Assembly: GCA_021234535.1 (NCBI GenBank)
Contig: CM037833.1
Location: forward strand, 7,204,050-7,268,049
Reading direction: 5' to 3'
Origin: Stichopus chloronotus
Lineage: Eukaryota > Echinodermata > Holothuroidea > Aspidochirotida > Stichopodidae
Length of the DNA stretch: 64,000 nt
A program made the translations under genes and the position numbers. Of the stretch, positions 36,375-50,900 are shown piece after piece. Under the pieces are notes generated by a model, which searched no databases, was not told the DNA's origin, and saw only the letters and a program-made list of their open reading frames with translations. How positions within the stretch are numbered: the stretch's first letter is position 1; every line of letters begins with the position of its first letter.

Positions 36375-38884
36375 AATGAATGATCAGAAGGATGAGGTAA
36401 ATGAATGAGAAATATTTACACGAAATCATTGGATAACAACATTACGTACTAGTCCATTAGAAGACACCGTAGAAAATGTTCCCTGTTACAGTTCCGTGAA
36501 ATGGCCTATAAGAGACCCAAAAGGCCTTGTAATGTACCTAATGTTACAATTTTTCGTTAACCTAGACAGAGGCTCCTACCGTGTAAAATATGCGCAAAAT
36601 CTATGTTAAAATTTCTCGCTCATATTGAGAGTTATGCAATCTTTATTATTACTAACCCTAATAAAGTCATTTGTTTAACCTATTGATGTTAAAATCTGAT
36701 AAGAATATTCCTATATTGTAGGTGACGAAATATCAATTTTTTGCCGGCAAACGAAGTGTCTACGGATGCCTTAGGAGTCCGTTGAGTAGTTTCTCGACAT
36801 AATCGGAGCTTAATCATGAAGGGCCGTTGAGACCCTCTGGAACCGAACATGTAACCCCTATAAACTTCTGAAGTTTCAATAAAGCAGGGGAGATATTATA
36901 TCAATGAGAATGATTCTTTATCTCATCAGATGAAATGGGAGAGATGGGGAGGCTATTTTCCTATCCGAATTGATAAATTAATTGTTTAATAAACTTAGTT
37001 CATTCATTGTGAATATATTAAGTATATAGACACATATCAGAAAAAGAGTTGTTTAAACTAATTATTAAGTGATTCTGTGGCTTTACCTTGTTCTTTGTTA
37101 TTATATAAATCCTTAATCATCGCTTCTTTCAATTTTGAGACAACTCTAGTGAGAACCAGATGACGAGGCTTCCAATCATTATTGAAGTATATTTTATGAA
37201 TTATTCCATTTATAACAAATCTACGACGGCTCAAACTGAATTTGATAAGGCACATTCCTCATATTCAAACTGGCGTTTGGTAACATTTCCTGAACTTGAG
37301 ATGGTAGCAAGGGGGTGGGGGCGGAGATAATGTCTTCGATTTTAAGTGAAAATGGATATATGACATTTAAAGTTACTTGTAAAAATGTCAGAAGAATGTT
37401 TCTCAGAAGAAATGTTTAAGTTATTTTCTAGACCTTTGTCCATTAAGAGATATTTCAATATAATGAAGATTATTGATAATTTCTTTTACTAATGGCCCAT
37501 TAAAAGTTGACTGATCATTCTTTAAATTATCGAAGATTGAACATGATATTTTAATATTCTTGTTGATATTAAACATAATAAATGATCAGAAGGATAAGGA
37601 AAATGAATGAGAATATTTACACGAAATCATTGGATAACAACATTAGGTACTAGTCCATTAGAAGACACCGTAGAAAATATTCCGCGGTTACAGTTCCGTG
37701 AAATGGCTTGTAAGAGACCCAAAAGGCCTTGTATTGAACCTAATGTTACAATTCTTCGTTAACCTAGACAGAGGCTCCTACCGTGTAAAATATGCGCAAA
37801 ATCTATGTTAAAATTTCTCACTCATATAGAGAGTTATGCAATCTGTCTTATTTTTGTTCTTAATAAGGTTATTTGTTTAAGCTATTTATTGGAAAATTTG
37901 ATGAGAATATTCCTATTGTAGGTGACGAAATATCAATTTTTTGCCGACAAACGAAAGGCCTACGGATGCCTTAGGAGTCCGTTGAGTAGTTTCTCGACAT
38001 AATCCGAGCTTAATCTTGAAAGGCCGTTGAGACCCTCTGGAACCGAACATGTAACCTCTATAAACCTTTGAAGTTTCAATAAAACAGGGAAGATATTATA
38101 TCAATGAGAATGATTTTTATCTCATCAGATGAAACGTGTGAGATGGAGAGGCTATTTTAATATCCCAATTGATAAAGTAATTGTTTAAAAACTTCGTTTA
38201 GTTATTGTGAATTTATTAAATATATAGAGATATTTAAGAAAGAGAGTTCTTTAAACTAAATATTAAGGGACTCTGTGGCTTTACCTTGTTCTTTGTTATG
38301 ATATAAATCCTTAATCATCGCTTCTTTCAATTTTGACACAACTTTAGTGAGAACCAGATGACGAGGCTTCCAATCATTATTGAAGTATAATTTATGAATT
38401 ATTCCATTCATAACAAATCTACGACGGGTCAAACTGAATTTGATAAGGCACATTCCTCATATCAAAATTGGGGTTTGGTAACATTTCCGTTACTTAAGAT
38501 GGTTGCAAGGGGGTGGGGGCGGAGAGAATGTCTTCGATTTTAAGTGAAAATGGATTTACGACATTTGAAGTTACTTGTCAAAATGTCAGAAAAATGTTTC
38601 TCAGAAGAAATGTTTAAGTTATTTTCTAGACCTTTGTCCATTAAGAGATATTTCAATATAATGAAGCTTATTGATAATTTCTTTTACTAATTTCCCATTA
38701 AAAGTTGATTGATCATTCTTTAAATTATCGAAGATTGAACATGATATTTTAATATTCTTGTTGATATTAAACATAATAAATGATCAGAAGGATAAGGAAA
38801 ATGAATGAGAATATTTACACGAAATCATTGGATAAAAACATTAGGCACTAGTCCATTAGAAGACACCGTAGAAAATATTCCCTG

Positions 38885-40870
38885 GTTACAGTTCTGTGAA
38901 ATGGCCTACAAGAGACCCAAAAGGCCTTGTAATGAACCTAATGTTACAATTCTTCGTTAACCTAGACAGAGGCTCCTACCGTGTAAAATATGCGCAAAAT
39001 GTATGTGAAAATTTCTCACTCATATAGAGAGTTACGCAATCTTTATTATTATTGTCCTTAATAAGGTTATTTGTTTAAGCTATTTATTGGAAAATTTGAT
39101 CAGAATATTCCTATATTGTAGGTGACGAAATATCAATTTTTTGGCGACAAACGAAGGGCCTACGGATGCCTTGGGAATCCGTTGAGTAGTTTCTCGACAT
39201 AATCGGAGCTTAATCTTGACAGGCCGTTGAGACCCTCTGACACCGAACATGTAACCTCTATAAACCTTTGAAGTTTCAATAAAACAGGGAAGATATTATA
39301 TTAATGTTAATGATTTTTATCTCATCAGATGAAATGTGAGAGATACGGAGGCTATTTTGCTATCCGAATTGATAAATTAATTGTTTAATAAACTTGGTTT
39401 ATTCATTGTGAATTTATTAAATATATAGACACATATCAGAAAGAGAGTTGTTTAAACTATATATTAAGTTACTCTGTGGCTCTACATTGTTCTTTGTTAT
39501 CATGTAAATCCTTAATCATCGCTTCTTTCAATTTTGACACAAGGTTAGTGAGAACCAGATGACGAGGCTCCCAATTATTATTGAAATATGTTTAATGAAT
39601 TATTCCATTTATAACAAATCTACGACGGCTCAAACTGAATTTGATAAGGCACGTTCCTCATATCAAAATTGGCGTTTGGTAACATTTCCTGAACTTGAGA
39701 TGGTAACAAGGGGTGGGGGCGGAGATAATGTCTTCGATTTTAAATGAAAATGGATATATGACATTTCCAGTTACTTGTAAAAATGTCAGAAGAATGTTTC
39801 TCAGAAGAAATGTTTAAGTTATTTTCTAGACCATTGTCCATTAAGAGATTTTTCAATATAATGAAACTTTTTGATAATTTATTTTACTCATGGCCCATTA
39901 AAAGTTGACTGATCATTCTTTAAATTATCGATGATTGAACATGATATTTTAATATTCTTGTTGATATTAAACATAATAAATGATCAGAAGGATAAGGAAA
40001 ATGAATGAGAATATTTACACGAAATCATTGGATAACAACATTAGGTACTAGTCCATTAGAGGACACCGTAGAAAATATTCCGTGGTTACAGTTCTGTGAA
40101 ATGGCCTACAAGAGACCCAAAAGGCCTTGTAATGAACCTAATGTTACAATTCTTCGTTAACCTAGACAGAGGCTCCTACCGTGTAAAATATGCGCAAAAT
40201 GTATGTGAAAATTTCTCACTCATATAGAGAGTTACGCAATCTTTATTATTATTGTCCTTAATAAGGTTATTTGTTTAAGCTATTTATTGGAAAATTTGAT
40301 CAGAATATTCCTATATTGTAGGTGACGAAATATCAATTTTTTGGCGACAAACGAAGGGCCTACGGATGCCTTGGGAATCCGTTGAGTAGTTTCTCGACAT
40401 AATCGGAGCTTAATCTTGACAGGCCGTTGAGACCCTCTGACACCGAACATGTAACCTCTATAAACCTTTGAAGTTTCAATAAAACAGGGAAGATATTATA
40501 TTAATGTTAATGATTTTTATCTCATCAGATGAAATGTGAGAGATACGGAGGCTATTTTGCTATCCGAATTGATAAATTAATTGTTTAATAAACTTGGTTT
40601 ATTCATTGTGAATTTATTAAATATATAGACACATATCAGAAAGAGAGTTGTTTAAACTATATATTAAGTGACTCTGTGGCTTTACATTGTTCTTTGTTAT
40701 CATGTAAATCCTTAATCATCGCTTCTTTCAATTTTGACACAAGGTTAGTGAGAACCAGATGACGAGGCTCCCAATTATTATTGAAATATGTTTAATGAAT
40801 TATTCCATTTATAACAAATCTACGACGGGTCAAACTGAATTTGATAAGGCACATTCCTCATATCAAAATT
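38885..40870. repeat. Adjacent nearly identical satellite units
   Basis: 38885-39630 and 40085-40830 match at an offset of exactly 1200 bp with about two to three differences, sharing private variants such as TTGGCGACAAACGAAGGGCC and GCCTTGGGAATCC that other units lack. A neighbour-to-neighbour duplication is the simplest origin. Confidence 0.75.
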
Positions 40871-41339
40871 GGCGTTTGGTAACATTTCCTGAACGTGAGA
40901 TGGTAGCAAGGGGTGGGGGCGGAGATAATGTCTTCGATTTTAAGTGAAAATGGATATATGACATTTAAAGTTACTTGTAAAAATGTCAATAAAATGTTTC
41001 TGAGAAAAAAATTTTAAGTTATTTTCCAGACCTTTGTCCATTAAGAGATATTTCAATATAATGAAACTTTTTGATAATTTATTTTACTAATAGCCCATGA
41101 AAAGGTGATTGATCATTCTTTAAATTATCGATGATTGAACATGATATTTTAATATTCTTGTTGATATTAAACATAACAAATGATCAGAAGGATAAGGTAA
41201 ATGAATGAGAATATTTACACGAAATCATTGGATAACAACATTAGGTACTAGTCCATAAGAGGACACCGTAGAAAATAAAATAAAATTCCGTGAAATGGCC
41301 TATAAGAGACCCAAAAGGCCTTGTAATGAACCTAATGTT

Positions 41340-41965
41340 GTATAGAGATGGTCATTCTACCCCACCGTACGCAAAAAGGTCGTACAAAGTTCAGTCTTCC
41401 GGTGTTTACCCCAGATTTATTTAAGTTTTTCTTTATTTCCCTCAGACAGTCATATTAGACAATATAATACATTTAAAAATACTAAACTTAGACCCTGTTC
41501 TCAGAAAGGTTGCACAACCCTTTCGTGATTGGCAGATCACGGATGGCAACCGCCTCACTGTATTACGTTGCACCATTTCACCTGTGATTGGTCAGTGTCG
41601 GCAATGTATACCATGATCCTTTGCAGTTAAGGGTGGGTCAATCCATCGACCTCGCCACGCCACCGGCATTGGCTCTCTGGGTATCGAAGTGTGAACATCG
41701 TCCATCTCCTTGTATTATGTAGGCCTGTGTCACCAATGTAATTGTAAACTTTCTCTCCGTCCTTTCGTTTCTCTCTTGGAATTATCATCGTTAACTAATT
41801 TAAATCAATTTATGTGCCAGTCCAATCAAATAATCAATGGAACTTTGATCACAAAAGTCAACTTCTGTCACTATCTGAATCTGACGTCTCTCTCTGTGTC
41901 AACAATCCGTCGCTGGGGCAGTCATAACACGACTGAGAACCCCTGAAAACACCACATATTCTACA
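41340..41965. mobile_element. 626-bp insertion in the satellite, probable solo LTR
   Basis: The satellite string CCTAATGTT is interrupted. The inserted DNA can be read as starting TGTATAGAGATGG (at 41339) and ending ATATTCTACA, a TG...CA terminus, followed by a second CTAATGT (41966-41972) that repeats the flank. A 7-bp duplication is longer than the usual 4-6 bp of LTR elements; if the terminal T belongs to the flank it is 8 bp, which would fit a hAT-type element, but no clear terminal inverted repeat is seen. It has no coding capacity; the 78-codon plus frame 41710-41946 shows no domain. Its GC content is higher than the satellite's. Confidence 0.6.
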
Positions 41966-44900
41966 CTAATGTTACAATTCTTCGTTAACCTAGACAGAGC
42001 CTCCTACGTGTAAAATATGTGCAAAATCTATGTTAAAATTTCTCACTCATATAGAGAGTTATGCAATCTTTATTATTTTTGTCCTTAATAAGGTTATTTG
42101 TTTAACGTATTTATTGGAAAATTTGATGAGAATATTCCTATATTGTAGGTGACGAAATATCATTTTGTTGCCGACAAACGAAGTGCCTACGGATGCCTCA
42201 GGAGTGCGTTGAGTAGTTTCTCGACATAGATCGTGCTTAATCTTGAAAGGCCGTTGAGACCCTCTGGCACCGAACATGTAACCACTATAAACTTTTGAAG
42301 TTTCAATATAACAGAGAAGATACTATATCAATGTTAATGATTTTTTTATCTCATCAGATGAAATGTGAGAGATGGGGAGGCTATTTTCATATCCCAATTG
42401 ATAAATTCATTGTTTAATAAACTTGGTTTATTCATTGTGAATTTATTAAATATATAGATACATATAAGAAAAAGAAGGGTTTAAACTATATATTAAGTGA
42501 CTCTGTGGCTTTACCTTGTCCTTTGTTATCATGTAAATCCTAATCATCGCTTCTTTCAATTTTGACACAAGGTTAGTGAGAACCAGATGACGAGGCTCCC
42601 AATCATTATTGAAGTATATTTTATGAATTATTCCATTTATAACAAATCTACGACGGCTCAAACTGAATTTGATAAGGCACATTCCTCATATCAAAATTGG
42701 CGTTTGGTAACATTTCCGGAACTTGAGATGGTAGCAAGGGGGTGGGGGCGGAGAGAATGCCTTCATTTTTAGGTGAAAATTGATTTATGACATTCACAGT
42801 TTCTTGTAAAAATGTCAGAAAAATGTTTCTCAGAAGAAATGTGTAAGTTATTTTCTAGACCTTTGTCCATTAAGAGATATTTCAATATAATGAAATTTTT
42901 AGATAATTTATTTTACTAATGGCCAATTAAAAGTTGATTGATCATTCTTTAAATTATCGATGATTGAACATGATATTTGAATATTCTTGTTGATATTAAA
43001 CATAATAAATGATCAGAAGGATAAGGAAAATGAATGAGAATATTTACACGAAATCATTGGATAACAACATTAGGTACTAGTCCATTAGAAGACACCGTAG
43101 AAAATATTCCACGGTCACAGTTCCGTGAAATGGCCTATAAGAGACCCAAAAGGCCTTGTAATGAACCTAATGTTACAATTCTTCGTTAACCTAGACAGAG
43201 GCTCCTACCGTGTAAAATATGCGCAAAATCTATGTTAAAATTTCTCACTCATATAGACAGTTATGCAATCTTTATTATTATTGTCCTTAATGAGGTTATT
43301 TGTTTAACGTCTTTATTGGAAAATTTGATGAGAATATTCCTATATTGTAGGTGACGAAATATCAATTTTTTGCCGACAAACGAAGTGTCTACGGATGCCT
43401 TAGGAGTCCGTTGAGTAGTTTCTCGACATAATTCGGGCTTAATCTTGAAAGCCGTTGAGACCCTCTGGCACCGAACATGTAACCCCTATAAACTTCTGAA
43501 GTTTCAATAAAGCCGGGGAGATATTATATCAATGAGAATGATTTTTATCTCATCAGATGAAATGTGAGAGATGGAGAGGCTATTCTAATATCCCAACTGA
43601 TCAAGTAATTGTTTATTAAACTTCGTTTATTAATTGTGAATTTATTAAATATATAGAGGCTTTTAAGAAAGAGAGTTGTTTAAACTAAATATTAAGGGAC
43701 TCTGTGGCTTTACATTGTACTTTGTCATGATATAAATCCTTAATCATCGCTTCTTTCAATTTTGAGACAACTTTAGTGAGAACCAGATGACGAGGCTTCC
43801 AATTATTATTGAAATATATTTTATGAATTATTCCATTTATAACAAATCTACGACGGCTCAAACTGAATTTGATAAGGCACATTCCTCATATTAAAATTTT
43901 CGTTTGGTAACATTTCCGGAACTTGAGATGGTAGCAAGGGGTGGAGGAGGAGATAATGTCTTCGATTTTAAGTGAAAATGGATATTTGACATTTAAAGTT
44001 ACTTGTAAGAATGTCAGAAGAATGTTTCTCAGAAGAAATGTTTTAGTTATTATCTAGACCTTTATCCATTAAGAGATATTTCAATACAATGAAACTTATT
44101 GATAATTTCTTTTACTAATGGCCCATTAAAAGTTGACTGATCATTCTTTAAATTATCGAAGATTGAACATGATATTTGAATATTCTTGTTGATATTAAAC
44201 ATAATAAATGATCAGAAGGATAAGGAAAATGAATGAGAATATTTACACGAAATCATTGGATAACAACATTAGGCACTAGTCCATTAGAAGACATCTTAGA
44301 AAATGTTCCCTGGTTACAGTTCCGAGAAATGGCCTACAAGAGACCCAAAAGGCTTTGTAATGAACCTAATGTTACAATTCTTCGTTAACCTAGACAGAGG
44401 CTCCTACCGTGTAAGATATGAGCAAAATCTATGTTAAAATTTCTCACTCATATAGAGAGTTATGCAATCTTTATTATTATTGTCCTTAATGAGGTTATTT
44501 GTTTAAGCTATTTATTGGAAAATTTGATGAGAATATTCCTATATTGTAGGTGACGAAATATCAATTTTTTGCCGACAAACGAAGTGCCTACGGATGCCTT
44601 TAGAGTCCGTTGAGTAGTTTCTCGACATAATCGGAGCTTAATCTTGAAAGGCCGTTGAGACCCTCTGACACCGAACATGTAATCCCTATAAACCTTTGAA
44701 GTTTCAATAAAACAGGGAAGATATTATATTAATGTTAATGATTTTTTATCTCATCAGATGAAATGTGAGAGATACGGAGGCTATTTTCCTATCCGAATTG
44801 ATAAATTAATTGTTTAATAAACTTGGTTTATTCATTGTGAATTTATTAAATATATAGACACATATAAGAAAAAGAGTTGTTTAAACTAATTATTAAGTTA

Positions 44901-47900
44901 CTCTGTGGCTCAACCTTGTTCTTTGTTATCATGTGAATTCCTTAATCATCGCTTCTTTCAATTTTGACACAAGGTTAGTGAGAACCAGATGACGAGGCTC
45001 CCAATCATTATTGAAATATATTTTATGAATTATTCCATTTATAACAAATCTACGACGGGTCAAACTGAATTTGATAAGGCACATTCCTCATATCAAAATT
45101 GGCGTTTGGTAACATTTCCGGAACTTGAGATGGTTGCAAGGGTTTGGGGGCGGAGAGAATGTCTTCGATTTTAAGTAAAAATGGATATATGACATTTAAA
45201 GTTACTTGTAAAAATGTCAGAAAAATGTTTCTCAGAAGAAATGTTTAAGTTATTTTCTAGACCTTTGTCCATTAAGAGATATTTCAATATAATGAAGCTT
45301 ATTGATAATTTCTTTTACTAATGGCCCATTAAAAGTTGATTGATCATTCTTTAAATTATCGATGATTGAACATGATATTTTAATATTCTTGTTGATATTA
45401 AACATAAGAAATGATCAGAAGGATAAGGAAAATGAATGAGAATATTTACACGAAATCATTGGATAACAACATTAGGTACTAGTCTATTAGAGGACACCGT
45501 AGAAAATATTCGGTGGTTGCAGCTCTGTGAAATGGCCTATAAGAGACCCAAAAGGCCTTGTAATGAACCTAATGTTACAATTCTTCGTTAACCTAGACAG
45601 AGGCTCCTACCGTGTAAAATGTGCGCAACGTCTATATTAAAATTTCTCACTCATATAGAGAGTTATGCAATCTTTATTATTATTGTCCTTAATGAGGTTA
45701 TTTGTTTAAGCTATTTATTGGAAAATTTGATGAGAATATTCCTATATTGTAGGTGACGAAATATTATTTTTTTGGCTACAAATGAAGTGCCTACGGATGC
45801 CTTTAGAGTCCGTTGAGTAGTTTCTCGACATAATCGGAGCTAAATCTTGAAAGGCCGTTGAGACCCTCTGACACCGAACATGTAACCCGTATAAACCTTT
45901 GAAGTTTCAATAAAACAGGGAAGATATTATATCAATGTTAATGATTTTTTATCTCATCAGATGAAATGTGAGAGATACGGAGGCTATTTTCCTATCCGAA
46001 TTGATAAATTAATTGTTTAATAAACTTGGTTTATTCATTGTGAATTTATTGAATATATATACACATATCAGAAAAGGAGTTGTTTAAACTAATTATTAAG
46101 TGACCCTGTGGCATTACCTTGTTCTTTGTTATTATATAAATCCTTAATCATCGCTTCTTTCAATTTTGACACAAGGTTAGTGAGAACCAGATGACGAGGC
46201 TCCCAATCATTATTGAAATATGTTTAATGAATTATTCCATTTATAACAAATCTACGACGGCTCAAACTAAATTTGATAAGGCACATCTCTCATATCAAAA
46301 CTGGCGTTTGGTAACATTTCCGGAACGTGAGATGGTAGCAAGGGGTGGAGGCGGAGAGAATGTCTTAGATTTTAAGTGAAAATGGATATATGACATTTAA
46401 AGTTACTTGTCAAAATGTCAGAAAAATGTTTCTCAGAAGAAATGTTTAAGTTATTTTCTAGACCTTTGTCCATTAAGAGATTTTTCAATATCATGAAACT
46501 TTTTGATAATTTCTTTTACTAATGGCCCATTAAAATTTGACTGATCATTCTTTAAATTATCGATGATTGAACGTTATATTTTAATATTCTTGTTGATATT
46601 AAACATAATAAATGATCAGAAGGATAAGGAAAATGAATGAGAATATTTACACGAAATCATTGGATAACAACATTAGGTACTAGTCCATTAGAGGACACCG
46701 TAGAAAATATTCCCTCGTTACAGTTCCGTAAAAAAAGGCCTATAAGAGACCCAAATGGCCTTGCAATGAACTTAATGTTACAATTCTTCGTTAACCTAGA
46801 CAGAGAATCCTACCGTGTAAAATATACGCAAAATCTATGTTAAAATTTCTCGCTCATATTGAGAGTGATGGAATGTTTATTATTACTATCCTTAATAAAG
46901 TCATTTGTTTAACCTATTGATATTAAAATTTGATGAGAATATTCCTATATTGTAGGTGACGAAATATCAATTTTTTGGCGACAAAGGAAGTGTCTACTGA
47001 TGCCTTAGGAGTCCGTTGAGTAGTTTCTCGACATAATCGGAACTAAATCTTGAAAGGCCGTTGAGACCCTCTGGAACCGAACATGTAACCTCTATAAACC
47101 TTTGAAGTTTGAATAAAACAGGGAAGATATTGTATTAATGTTAATGATTTTTTATCTCATCAGATGAAATGTGAGAGATACGGAGGCTATTTTCCTATCC
47201 GAATTGGTAAATTAATTGTTTAATAAACTTGGTTTATTCATTGTGAGTATATTAAATATATAGACACATATAAGAAAAAGAGTTGTTTAAACTAATTATT
47301 AAGTGATTCTGTGGCTTAACCTTGTTCTTTGTTATGATATAAATCCTTAATCATCGCTTCTTTCAATTTTGACCCATTTTTAGTGAGAACCAGATGACGA
47401 GGCTTCCAATCATTATTGAAGTATATTTTATGAATTATTCCATTTATAACAAATCTACGACGGCTCAAACTGAATTTGATAAGGCACATTCCTCATATTC
47501 AAACTGGCGTTTGGTAACATTTCCGGAACTTGAGATGGTAGCAAGGGGGTGGGGGCGGAGAGAATGTCTTCATTTTTAGGTGAAAATGGATATATGACAT
47601 TTAAAGTTACTTGCAAAAATGTCAGTAAAATGTTTCTCAGAAGAAATGTTTAAGTTATTTTCTAGACCTTTGTCCATTAAGAGATATTTCAATATAATGA
47701 AGCTTATTGATAATTTGTTTTACTAATTGCCCATTAAAAGTTGATTGATCATTCTTTAAATTATCGATGATTGAACATGATATTTGAATATTCTTGTTGA
47801 TATTAAACATAATAAATGATCAGAAGGATAAGGAAAATGAATGAGAATATTTACACGAAATCATTGGATAACAACATTAGGTACTAGTCCATTAGAGGGC

Positions 47901-50900
47901 ACCGTAGAAAATGTTCCCTCGTTACAGTTCTGTGAGATGGCCTATAAGAGACCCAAAAGGCTTTGTAATGAACCTAATGTTACAATTCTTCGTTAACCTA
48001 GACAGAGGCTCCTACCGTGTAAAATATGCGCAAAATCTATGTTAAAATCTCTCACTCATATAGAGAGTTATGCAATCTTTATTATTATTGTCCTTAATAA
48101 GGTTATTTCTATAACGTCTTTATTGGAAAATTTGATGAGAATATTCCTATATTGTAGGTGACGAAATATCAATTTTTTGCCCACAAACGAAGTGTCTACC
48201 GATGCCTTAGGAGTCCGTTGAGTAGTTTGTCGACATAATCCGAGCTAAATCTTGAAAGGCCGTTGGGACCCTCTGCCACCGAACATATAACCCCTATAAA
48301 CCTTTGAAGTTTCAATAAAACAGGGAAGATATTATATTAATGTTAATGATTTTTTATCTCATCAGATGAAATGTGAGAGATACGGAGGCTATTTTCCTAT
48401 CCAAATTGATAAATTAATTGTTTAATAAACTTGGTTTATTCATTGTGAATTTATTAAATATATAGACACATATCAGTAAAAGAGTTGTTTAAACTATATA
48501 TTAAGTTACTCTGTGGCTTAACATTGTTCTTTGTTATCATGTAAATCCTTAATCATCACTTCTTTCAATTTTGACACAAGGTTAGTGAGAACCAGATGAC
48601 GAGGCTCCCAATCATTATTAAAATATGTTTAATGAATTATTCCATTTATAACAAATCTACGACGGTCAAACTGAATTTGATAAGGCACATTCCTCATATC
48701 AAAATTGGCGTTTGGTAACATTTCCGGAACTTGAGATGGTAGCAAGGGGGTGGGGGCGGAGATAATGTCTTCGATTTTAAGTGAAAATGGATATATGACA
48801 TTTAAAGTTACTTGTAAAAATGTCAGAAGAATGTTTCTCAGAAGAAATGTTTAAGTTATTTTCTAGACCTTTGTCCATTAAGAGATATTTCAATATAATG
48901 AAGATTATTGATAATTTCTTTTACTAATGGCCCATTAAAAGTTGACTGATCATTCTTTAAATTATCGATGATTGAACATGATATTTGAATATTCTTGTTG
49001 ATATTAAACACAATAAATGATCAGAAGGATAAGGTAAATGAATGAGAATATTTACACGAAATCATTGGATAACAACATTAGGTACTAGTCCATTAGAGGG
49101 CACCGTAGAAAATGTTCCCTCGTTACAGTTCTGTGAGATGGCCTATAAGAGACCCAAAAGGCTTTGTAATGAACCTAATGTTACAATTCTTCGTTAACCT
49201 AGACAGAGGCTCCTACCGTGTAAAATATGCGCAAAATCTATGTTAAAATTTCTCGATCATATTGAGAGTTATGCAGTCTTTATTATTACTATCCTTAATA
49301 AAGTCATTTGTTAATCTGTTGATGTTAAAATCTGATGAGAATATTCCTATATTGTAGGTGACGAAATATCAATTTTTTGGCGACAAATGAAGTGCCTACG
49401 GATGCCTTAGGAGTCCGTTGAGTAGTTTCTCGACATAATCGGAGCTAAATCTTGAAAGGCCGTTGAGACCCTCTGGAACCGAACATGTAACCTCTATAAA
49501 CCTTTGAAGTTTGAATAAAACAGGGAAGATATTGTATTAATGTTAATGATTTTTTATCTCATCAGATGAAATGTGAGAGATACGGAGGCTATTTTCCTAT
49601 CCGAATTGATAAATTAATTGTTTAATAAACTTGGTTTATTCATTGTGAGTATATTAAATATATAGACACATATCAGAAAAAGAGTTGTTTAAACTAATTA
49701 TTAAGTGATTCTGTGGCTTAACATTGTTCTTTGTTATTATATAAATCCTTAATCATCGCTTCTTTCAATTTTGACACAACTTTAGTGAGAACCAGATGAC
49801 GAGGCTTCCAATCATTATTGAAGTATATTTTATGAATTATTCCATTTATAACAAATCTACGACGGCTCAAACTGAATTTGATAAGGCACATTCCTCATAT
49901 TCAAACTGGCGTTTGGTAACATTTCCTGAACTTGAGATGGTAGCAAGGGGGTGGGGGCTCAGAGAATGTCTTCATTTTTAGGTGAAAATGGATTTATGAC
50001 ATTCACAGTTACTTGTAAAAATGTCAGAAGAATGTTTCTCAGAAGAAATGCTTAAGTTATTTTCTAGACCTTTGTCCGTTAAGAGATATTTCAATATAAT
50101 GAAGATTATTGATAATTTCTTTTACTAATGGCCCATTAAAAGTTGACTGATCATTCTTTAAATTATCGTTGATTGAACATGATATTTGAATATTCTTGTT
50201 GATATTAAACATAATAAATGATCAGAAGGATAAGGAAAATGAATGAGAATATTTACACGAAATCATTGGATAACAACATTAGGTACTAGTCCATTAGAAG
50301 ACACCGTAGAAAATGTTCCCTGGTCACAGTTCCGTGAAATGGCTTGTAAGAGACCCAAAAGGGCTTGTATTGAACCTAATGTTACAATTCTTCGTTAACC
50401 TAGACGGAGGCTCCTACCGTGTAAAATATGCGCATAATTTATGTTGAAATTTCTCATTCATATAGAGAGTTATGCAATCTTTATTATTATGATCCTTAAT
50501 GAGGTTATTTGTTTAACGTATTTATTGGAAAATTTGATGAGAATATTCCTATATTGTAGGTGACGAAATATCAATTTTTTGGCGACAAACGAAGTGTCTA
50601 CGGATGCCTTAGGAGTCCGTTGAATAGTTTCTCGACAAAATCGGAGCTAAATCTTGAAAGGCCGTTGAGACCCTCTTCCCCCGATTATGTAACCCCTATA
50701 AACTTTTGAAGTTTCAATAAAGCAGGGGAGATATTATATCAATCAGAGTGGTTTTTTTCTCATCAGATGAAATGTGAGAGATGGAGAGGCTATTTTAATA
50801 TCCCAATTGATAAATTAATTGTTTAATAAAGTTGGTTTTTTCATTGTGAATTTATTAAATTTACAGAGACATACAAGAAAGAGAGTTGTTTAAACTAAAT

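Larger units (their letters stand above)
32884..37461. repeat. Higher-order block, copy 2
   Basis: Second copy of 27055-31641. Differences I noticed: a G run of 14 here (33896-33909) against 11 there (28067-28077); six ATGA units against nine in the LINE tail; ACATTTAAGAAAG against ACATATAAGAAAA near 34825/28993; GAGACAAC against GACACAAC near 37138/31318. One ordinary unit (31642-32883) separates the two blocks. Confidence 0.88.
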
